Origin: Acidihalobacter_A sp037381185
GTDB lineage: Bacteria; Pseudomonadota; Gammaproteobacteria; DSM-5130; Acidihalobacteraceae
Assembly: GCF_037381185.1 (NCBI RefSeq)
Contig: NZ_JARRQY010000013.1
Span: forward strand, 1 to 57,407
Direction of reading: 5' to 3'
Length of the DNA stretch: 57,407 nucleotides
In this document: piece by piece, positions 51,531 to 57,407 of the stretch
Layout: each line of letters begins with the position of its first letter
How positions within the stretch are numbered: position 1 is the first letter of the stretch
Position numbers and translations under genes: made by a program
Notes under the pieces: generated by a model
Seen by the model: the letters and a program-made list of their open reading frames with translations, nothing else
Databases searched by the model: none
What the model was told of the DNA's origin: nothing

Positions 51531-52792
51531 GCGACGAACTGCGGGTGGACGGGCGGCGGCTGGACGCGCGCCTGGAGCGCCTGGGGCAGGTCGGTGGCCT
51601 CGAAGGAGGCGGCGTTTGCCGCCTGGCGTTGACCGATGCGGACCGCGACGGGCGTGATCTGGTGGTCGGCTGGATGCGCGAGCTTGGCCTGGAGGTGCGT
51701 ATCGACGGCATCGGCAACGTGGTCGGCGTGCGCGCCGGAAGCGAGGCCGGGCCTCCGGTGATGATCGGTTCGCACATCGACACCGTGCGCACCGGAGGGC
51801 TCTACGACGGAAATCTGGGCGTGCTCGCCGGGCTGGAGGTCGTTGAAACGTTGATCGATGCCGGGGTGGAGACGCGCCGGCCGCTGGCGGTGGCCTTCTT
51901 CACCAACGAGGAAGGTGCACGGTTCGCGCCCGATATGATGGGCAGCCTGGTTTTTCAGGGAGATCTGCCGCTGGACGAGGCGCTGGCCACCCGCGGCATC
52001 GACGGCGCGCCGCTCGGCGACGAATTGCAACGCATCGGCTATGCCGGCGCAGCGCCCGTGGGTGCTGCGGCCAACCCGGTGCACGCCTATATGGAATTGC
52101 ATGTGGAGCAGGGGCCGGTGCTCGACATCGAGGGCGTAACCATCGGTGCGGTGGAAGGCGTGCAGGGCATCTCGTGGACCGAGTTCACCGCGACCGGCGT
52201 CTCCAACCACGCTGGCACCACGCCGACCCGTTTGCGCCACGACGCCGGCTTGCTCGCCGGGCGCGTGATTGCCTTCGTGCGCGAGTTGGCGGTGGAATTC
52301 GGCGGCGATCAGGTCGCCACGGTGGGTTCGCTGGAACTCAAGCCCAATCTGGTCAACGTGATTCCCAACCAGGCGCGCTTCACCGTCGATCTGCGCAACA
52401 CGGATGCCGAAAGGCTGCGCGAAGCCGAACGCCGCCTGTTTGCCTTTGTCGACGAGATTGCCGCCGCAGAGGGTTTGCAGGTAAGCCATCGCGCGTTGGC
52501 GCGCTTCGAGCCGGTGGTGTTCCAGGCCGAGATGGTTGACCGCGTCGAGCGCGTCGCGCGCACCCTGGGCCACAGTGTGCGACGTCTGCCCAGCGGTGCC
52601 GGGCACGATGCCCAGATCATGGCGCGCATGTGTCCGGCGGGGATGGTGTTCGTGCCCAGCGCCGGCGGCATCAGCCACAACGTGCGCGAGTACACATGTT
52701 CCGAGGACATCGAGGCCGGCGCCAACGTGCTGCTGCACACGGTGCTTGAACTGGTCGAGCCTGTTGCCGGTGCCGGCAGGGAGGGCATATGA
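51527..52792 (+). CDS. Zn-dependent N-carbamoyl-L-amino acid hydrolase family (M20)
   Basis: A 421-aa amidohydrolase. Metal-ligand segments are all intact: GSHIDTVRTGGLYDGNLGV (His83, Asp94), NEEG (near 128), MELHVEQGPVLD and the C-terminal GISHN. The family covers L-carbamoylases, beta-ureidopropionases and allantoate amidohydrolases, which remove a carbamoyl group from a ureido acid. It sits between the DAP-lyase and the D-carbamoylase, overlapping each by 4 bp. Confidence 0.9.
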   Translation: MSDELRVDGRRLDARLERLGQVGGLEGGGVCRLALTDADRDGRDLVVGWMRELGLEVRIDGIGNVVGVRAGSEAGPPVMIGSHIDTVRTGGLYDGNLGVLAGLEVVETLIDAGVETRRPLAVAFFTNEEGARFAPDMMGSLVFQGDLPLDEALATRGIDGAPLGDELQRIGYAGAAPVGAAANPVHAYMELHVEQGPVLDIEGVTIGAVEGVQGISWTEFTATGVSNHAGTTPTRLRHDAGLLAGRVIAFVRELAVEFGGDQVATVGSLELKPNLVNVIPNQARFTVDLRNTDAERLREAERRLFAFVDEIAAAEGLQVSHRALARFEPVVFQAEMVDRVERVARTLGHSVRRLPSGAGHDAQIMARMCPAGMVFVPSAGGISHNVREYTCSEDIEAGANVLLHTVLELVEPVAGAGREGI

Positions 52793-53721
52793 GTCGGATG
52801 CTGACGGTCGGTGCGGCCCAGCTGGGGCCGATCAGTCGTGAGGAAACGCGTGGCGAGGTCGTTCAGCGGCTGCTGAGCTTGATGCGCAAGGCCAAAGCGC
52901 GCGGCTGCGACCTGGTCGTGTTTCCGGAGCTGGCTTTGACCACGTTCTTCCCGCGCTGGTACATGCAGGATCAGGCGGACGTCGATGCCTACTTCGAGAC
53001 CGAAATGCCGGGGCCCGAGACGCAGCCGCTGTTCGATACGGCGCGCGAACTGGGTATCGGCTTCTATCTGGGCTATGCCGAGCGGGTCGAGCAGGCTGGC
53101 CGTGTGCGCCACTTCAATACCGCGATCCTGGTCGATGCGGGCGGTGGCATCGTCGGCAAGTACCGCAAGATCCATCTGCCGGGGCATTCGGAGAACGAGC
53201 CGTGGCGCGCCTTCCAGCATCTGGAGAAGCGCTATTTCGAACCCGGGGACCTGGGCTTCGGCACCTGGCGGGCCTTCGGCGGTGTGCTCGGCATGGCGTT
53301 GTGCAACGACCGGCGTTGGCCGGAGACCTATCGTGTGCTCGCGCTCAAGGGCATGGAGCTGATGATGCTCGGTTACAACACGCCGATCCATTATCCCCCC
53401 GTGCCCGAGCACGACCATCTGCAGGGGTTTCACAACCATCTGTGCATGCAGGCCGGCGCCTACCAGAACGGCACCTGGGTGGTGGCGGTGGCCAAGGCCG
53501 GGCGTGAGGAAGGTTGTGAGCTGCTGGGGCAGAGCTGCATCATCGCCCCGACCGGCGAGATCGTCGCCATGAGTTCGACGCTGGATGATGAGCTGATCGT
53601 GGCCGATTGCGATCTGGATCGCACGCGTGAAATCAAGGAGAACATCTTCAATTTTGCGCTGCATCGCCAGCCGCAGGAATATCGTCTGATCGCCGAGCGC
53701 AAGGGGACGGTTGCGCCCTGA
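52789..53721 (+). CDS. N-carbamoyl-D-amino acid hydrolase (nitrilase superfamily)
   Basis: A 310-aa protein very close to the Agrobacterium D-carbamoylase as I recall it. Catalytic triad is Glu47 (VVFPELALTTFF), Lys127 (GKYRKIHLPGH) and Cys172 (ALCNDRRWPE), the same numbering as that enzyme. YNTPIHYPPVPEHDHLQGFH and IFNFALHRQPQEY are further family hallmarks. It hydrolyses N-carbamoyl-D-amino acids to the amino acid, CO2 and ammonia. Last gene of the operon. It abuts the convergent tamB stop with no gap. Confidence 0.94.
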   Translation: MSRMLTVGAAQLGPISREETRGEVVQRLLSLMRKAKARGCDLVVFPELALTTFFPRWYMQDQADVDAYFETEMPGPETQPLFDTARELGIGFYLGYAERVEQAGRVRHFNTAILVDAGGGIVGKYRKIHLPGHSENEPWRAFQHLEKRYFEPGDLGFGTWRAFGGVLGMALCNDRRWPETYRVLALKGMELMMLGYNTPIHYPPVPEHDHLQGFHNHLCMQAGAYQNGTWVVAVAKAGREEGCELLGQSCIIAPTGEIVAMSSTLDDELIVADCDLDRTREIKENIFNFALHRQPQEYRLIAERKGTVAP

Positions 53722-56700
53722 TCAGCGCTGTCCGAATTCGATCTGATAGAGCAGGTCGAGCGCCTGGCTGGCGCCGGATTGCGCCTCGACGCTCAGGTGA
53801 TGGGTGAGGCGGTAGGTCAGCGAGAGCGTGTTCATGCGCTCGAACAGTCCGGTGCTGTAGCGCACGTAGATGTCCGGCGTCAGATACTTGCCCAGCACCA
53901 GCGCGCTCTGCTGCAGGGTGTCGCCGCCCTGCACGCTGATTTCGTCCAGGCCGGTACGTTGCTCGAGCTGACTGACGAGTCCGCCGCCGTTGTCGGCCAC
54001 GTTCATGCTGTAGACCGCCCTGAGCAGTAGCGCGGCATCGCTGCGCGATCCTTCATTGATGCCGTGGCCGGTGAGCAGCCAGGACAGCGCGTCGGCCTGC
54101 GACATCGGCGGATCGGCGCTGATTTCCGAGCGCGGCGACTTGAGCGTGCCGGTGACGGCCAGTTTGGCGGTCACGGCGCCGGTCTGGCGCTGAGCGACGA
54201 CGTCGAGACCGGGGTTGTCGACCGGTCCCGCGAAGTTGAGCATGCCGCGGCTCAGCGTGAGTTTGAGTCCGTATGCCGAGTAGCTGCCGTCGACGATATT
54301 CAGAGTGCCGTCGGCGCTGGGCGAGGCGCCGCCCTGCTGGCGCACCAGCAGGTTGCCGCGCAGCGTGCTGGTCAGGCCCAGGGCGTCGATGCCGACCTTG
54401 TCGCCGAGCACGAGTTCGACTGCCGCATCGATCTGCGGTCCGTGGCTTGGAGCTTTCTCCTGCCCGACGACCACCGTGTCCGGCGAGACGCTGACCGCTT
54501 TCGCGGGCAGCCGGTGTACGCGGATCTTCGCTTCAGGCACTTCGACCTTGCCGCGGATCTTGACCAGCGCCGGATCGGCGTCGATGCGGAGCTGCGGACT
54601 TATCAGCGCCTGAACCTGGGGAAGGTTCACCGCTTCGAAGTTGCTGCCGCTGATCTGCATGGCGAGCTTCGGTTTGCCGCTGTCCAGGCCGCGTATCTCG
54701 CCCTTGGCCTGCAGCGAACCGGGGCCGGAATCGGCTTTGGCATCGAAATTCAGGATGCCACTGTTTTCCGGCAGTCTGGCCTTAATCTGGACGTGTTGCA
54801 GGCGAATGTCCGCGGCGAGTACTGCGGCGCTGGCGTCGTTGAGCGAAGCGGTGCCGGCGATGCGCGGCTGTGCGAGCGTGCCGCCCAGCGTGAGCTGCGC
54901 CTGTGCGGAGCCGCTCAGTGCGTGCAATTGCGGGGTGAAGGATTGCAGTGCGGAGATGTCCGGCAGATCGAGTCGCAGCGAGCCCGAGAGTGGGCGTCGG
55001 CCCTTGGCGTCGGCGCCGCCGACGTCGGCCTGCGCTTCGATGCTGGCCTTCTGCTGCGGGAATACGGCTCGGGCGGTAGCCTGGAGTGCGCCCTTGCGCA
55101 GGGTGGCCCGTACTTCGGGCACGGCAAAATGCAGCGTTTGTTCGCCGCCGGTGTCGCGCATCAGCAGCTCGCCATTGGTCAGTTGTAGTTGCAGGTGGCC
55201 GTTCAAGGCATCTGGCGGACCTGACAACTGGGCCGTGCCGTCGATCCGGCCGGCAAGATGTGCGCCGGGCGGCAGTAATGCTCCGAGTAGTGTCAACGGC
55301 AGCGCACGAATATTGGCCGCAGCATCAAGTTTTCCTTCGCCAGCATTCAGGTTAAGGCAGAGTCGGGCGTCAGGACTGCCGATGGGACGAAGGCAGCTTT
55401 CGGACACTTGCTGGTTTTGGGCGCTGATGTCCACTGCGGCAGGTGCGGCGAGCTGCCAAGTCGGGCCTTGGGCGGGCGTAAGTTCCAGTCGATTCAGGTT
55501 GCCGTGCCAGCGTTTGACGGCGTCGTTGAGGCCCCCGCGGGCGGATAGAGCGATTCGGCCCCGTGCACTGGTGGCGTCCAGCGTGAACTGCTGGTTGGCC
55601 GGTGTGCCGAGCGCCTGCGCCTGGATGCGCTGAAACTCGATGTTGCCGCGTTGCACTCCATCGAGTGTGAGGCGTGCGTCCAGCCTGTTGTCAGATGCCG
55701 GCGCGATGTCGAGCTTGACGCTGCCTGCCTTGACCCCGTTCCAGGCCAGTTGCCGCCCACGGATGGCAGCGGTGATGCGCGGCCAGCTCCATGGGCCGTC
55801 TATTCTGGCCTGTCCCTGGAAGCTGCCGTGCAGCGATGGCGCCAGGTTTTCAGACTTTGGCAGATTGAAGTCGAGCACAATTTTGCCGCGCTGAGCGTCG
55901 GCTTCGCCGCTGAGCCGCAGATGTCCGCCGCCGGCTTGGATGCTGGCTGTGCGCAGGTGCAGCATGTTCTGTCGCCAGGCGGCGGAGGCTGAGGCCTGGA
56001 AAGGCAGGGCGCGCAGTGTGCCGTCGAGTCGCTTCAGCTCCACGTTGGCGCTGTTGGCACTGCCCTCGGCGCTCAGTTCGAATCCAAGTCGCTCCGGCCA
56101 GTCTCGCCAGTATGCGCCGGGGGTGATGCCGGTGCCGTGCAGGCTGGTGGTCCAGCTGACTCCGGGCGACCAGGACACGGAGCCCTTGCCGTCGACCTCA
56201 CCGTCTAGGGTCTTGAGCAACAGCTTGTTGAGTTGGAAATGATGACGGTCGCCGTTGCCCTCCAGTGCGAGGTCGGCAGTGGGCAGGCTGGATCCCTCCA
56301 GCCTTGCCTGCAGGGACGCCGCGTAGGCCTCCGCCAAGCCTTTGAGCTGCAGTGTGCCCTGCGGGCTGCGCCAGCGGCCGGAACCCTGAAGGGGCCAGTG
56401 TGCGTGCTGCCATGTGAGCGTCAGATCGGCGCTCTGGGTACGGGGTGCGACATGGCCGTGGAGTTGCGCGGCAAAGGGGGCCGTGAGGCGCTGCATGAGG
56501 TCGACGCGATCGATGTTGCCGGACAGGCTGCCCTGGCCGGCGAGCCGGGTGCCGTCGGGCAGCCGCCAGTTCCAGGCGAGGCGCAGTTCACCCGTATAGG
56601 GCGGCGCCAGCTCGGCGCCGCCGACGAACTGCAGGCTGCCTTGCGGCGTCAGGACGTGCAGTGCACCGATATGGAGCTGTCGCCCCTGCAGGCGGGCGTG

Positions 56701-57174
56701 GCCACGGATGGTGCCGATCCGCCATGCCTGCGAACCGCGCACCACGATGAGGTCGCGAAGACCGAAGCTTGCGAGGGTCACGCCCAGCGGTAGGTCGATG
56801 CTCGGATCGGCGGCGCCGGTTTGGGGCTGTTTGGTTTGATTCTCGGGCAGGATCAGCGCTATGTGCGAGGCGGTCACTTCGTTCAGATGTACTCTTCCGG
56901 CGAGCAGGTCGAGCGGGCGCCAGCGCAGGCTGGCATGCGCGATGCGCAAGCTAGCCGAAGCGTCTTGCCACGCGATGCCGTATAGGTCCAGGCCGCCGAG
57001 CAGGCTGCCCCGGCTGCGCTGGAGTTGCAGCGGTAGTTTGCCGGCCTGTATGACGATGTCGATCAGCCAGCGGGTGCCCGGCGCGGTTCCGACCACGGCG
57101 TAGAGCGCCGCGCTGGCGACGACGAAAAGCGCCAGCAGTGCGTACAGCAGGCGGGTGAGCAGGCGGCGGATCAC
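53722..57174 (-). CDS. tamB: Translocation and assembly module subunit TamB
   Basis: A 1150-aa inner-membrane-anchored periplasmic protein. An N-terminal signal anchor (LLTRLLYALLALFVVASAALYAVVG) is followed by a long beta-rich AsmA/TamB repeat region that forms the hydrophobic groove spanning the periplasm. The C-terminal DUF490 domain (~residues 800-1150) ends with LLYQIEFGQR. With TamA it supports outer-membrane protein assembly and phospholipid transport. The start is GTG 57174, overlapping the tamA stop by 4 bp (GTGA). Confidence 0.94.
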   Translation of the reverse strand: MIRRLLTRLLYALLALFVVASAALYAVVGTAPGTRWLIDIVIQAGKLPLQLQRSRGSLLGGLDLYGIAWQDASASLRIAHASLRWRPLDLLAGRVHLNEVTASHIALILPENQTKQPQTGAADPSIDLPLGVTLASFGLRDLIVVRGSQAWRIGTIRGHARLQGRQLHIGALHVLTPQGSLQFVGGAELAPPYTGELRLAWNWRLPDGTRLAGQGSLSGNIDRVDLMQRLTAPFAAQLHGHVAPRTQSADLTLTWQHAHWPLQGSGRWRSPQGTLQLKGLAEAYAASLQARLEGSSLPTADLALEGNGDRHHFQLNKLLLKTLDGEVDGKGSVSWSPGVSWTTSLHGTGITPGAYWRDWPERLGFELSAEGSANSANVELKRLDGTLRALPFQASASAAWRQNMLHLRTASIQAGGGHLRLSGEADAQRGKIVLDFNLPKSENLAPSLHGSFQGQARIDGPWSWPRITAAIRGRQLAWNGVKAGSVKLDIAPASDNRLDARLTLDGVQRGNIEFQRIQAQALGTPANQQFTLDATSARGRIALSARGGLNDAVKRWHGNLNRLELTPAQGPTWQLAAPAAVDISAQNQQVSESCLRPIGSPDARLCLNLNAGEGKLDAAANIRALPLTLLGALLPPGAHLAGRIDGTAQLSGPPDALNGHLQLQLTNGELLMRDTGGEQTLHFAVPEVRATLRKGALQATARAVFPQQKASIEAQADVGGADAKGRRPLSGSLRLDLPDISALQSFTPQLHALSGSAQAQLTLGGTLAQPRIAGTASLNDASAAVLAADIRLQHVQIKARLPENSGILNFDAKADSGPGSLQAKGEIRGLDSGKPKLAMQISGSNFEAVNLPQVQALISPQLRIDADPALVKIRGKVEVPEAKIRVHRLPAKAVSVSPDTVVVGQEKAPSHGPQIDAAVELVLGDKVGIDALGLTSTLRGNLLVRQQGGASPSADGTLNIVDGSYSAYGLKLTLSRGMLNFAGPVDNPGLDVVAQRQTGAVTAKLAVTGTLKSPRSEISADPPMSQADALSWLLTGHGINEGSRSDAALLLRAVYSMNVADNGGGLVSQLEQRTGLDEISVQGGDTLQQSALVLGKYLTPDIYVRYSTGLFERMNTLSLTYRLTHHLSVEAQSGASQALDLLYQIEFGQR

Positions 57175-57407
57175 AGCGCGGTACCCATGCTGACGTGCAG
57201 GCGGATGTAGTTGCCTTCACTGTCGAGCGGATGGGCGATGTCGAGGCGGATCGGGCCCAGCGGCGAATGCCAGCGCAGACCCAGGCCGACGCCGCGGTGC
57301 GGATCCAGAGGCAGGGCGTTGAAGGCGTTGCCGGCGTCGTAGAACGCGGCCCAGTAGAAGTCGCTGTACAGATGGTGATCGTACTCGACGCTGGCCGTGG
57401 CGAGATA
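57171..57407 (-). CDS. tamA: TamA outer-membrane protein, C-terminal fragment (cut by window edge)
   Basis: Only the last 78 codons are present; the gene continues past 57407. They encode the end of an Omp85 barrel: YDHHLYSDFYWAAFYDAGNA, HRGVGLGLRWHSPLGPIRLD and a terminal strand IRLHVSMG. The RWxSPxGPIRLD motif and the position directly upstream of tamB identify TamA. Confidence 0.93.
   Translation of the reverse strand, partial: YLATASVEYDHHLYSDFYWAAFYDAGNAFNALPLDPHRGVGLGLRWHSPLGPIRLDIAHPLDSEGNYIRLHVSMGTAL

Overview
The window is about 57.4 kb of high-GC DNA, densely coded on both strands, with short gaps and many 4-bp ATGA or GTGA overlaps. The gene set (pcnB-folK-deoxynucleoside kinase-panB-panC, TamA/TamB, YcgN, Hsp15, NemR/YqhD, SpoIIM/DUF4129/MoxR/DUF58) fits a free-living gammaproteobacterium. 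A Chromatiales/Ectothiorhodospiraceae-like lineage is my guess from gene content only. No transposase, integrase or phage gene is visible. The accessory character comes from the CRISPR array, small palindromic repeats and several transport/catabolic cassettes.

Layout. 1-1125: trailer end of a type I-C CRISPR array (17 repeats; the leader and any cas genes lie off the left edge). 1218-7435: two overlapping OmpR-type regulators with degenerate receivers, divergent from an Fbp-like ABC transporter operon that also carries an ExxE-motif membrane protein and a 63-aa membrane peptide. 7613-11641: a giant c-di-GMP protein with a globin-like domain between GGDEF and EAL. 11711-16296: a short asparaginase-like protein, a REP-like repeat, then an electrophile-detoxification cluster (NemR, YqhD, CurA-like reductase, DJ-1/PfpI protein) with two copies of one operator. 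16495-20523: a DMT exporter and two unknown secreted proteins, one with a DsbG-like fold lacking its CxxC. 20775-27915: DUF805-RDD-SpoIIM-DUF4129-DUF4350-MoxR-DUF58 operon, followed by a 22-bp-arm inverted repeat.

28187-33893: a HugZ-like protein, a Kdo-transferase C-lobe homologue, YcgN and a companion, a renalase-like flavoprotein, a GST, Hsp15 and an MFS transporter. 34243-38770: a branched-chain amino-acid/amide type ABC transporter (SBP, LivH, M, G, F). 38765-41398: MFS transporter, DeoR regulator and a DUF6314-like protein. 41445-45799: tRNA-Glu(CTC) and the pcnB-folK-dnk-panB-panC operon. 45870-53721: a small membrane protein, a palindromic repeat, an RpiR regulator, and a divergent TRAP transporter operon with diaminopropionate ammonia-lyase and both L- and D-type carbamoylases. 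53722-57407: tamB and the 3' end of tamA.

Most notable are the RpiR/TRAP/DAP-lyase/dual-carbamoylase catabolic operon with no hydantoinase, the NemR regulon with duplicated operators, the GGDEF-globin-EAL architecture, the DsbG-like protein with both active-site cysteines replaced, and a hairpin repeat family whose two copies differ by compensatory stem changes.
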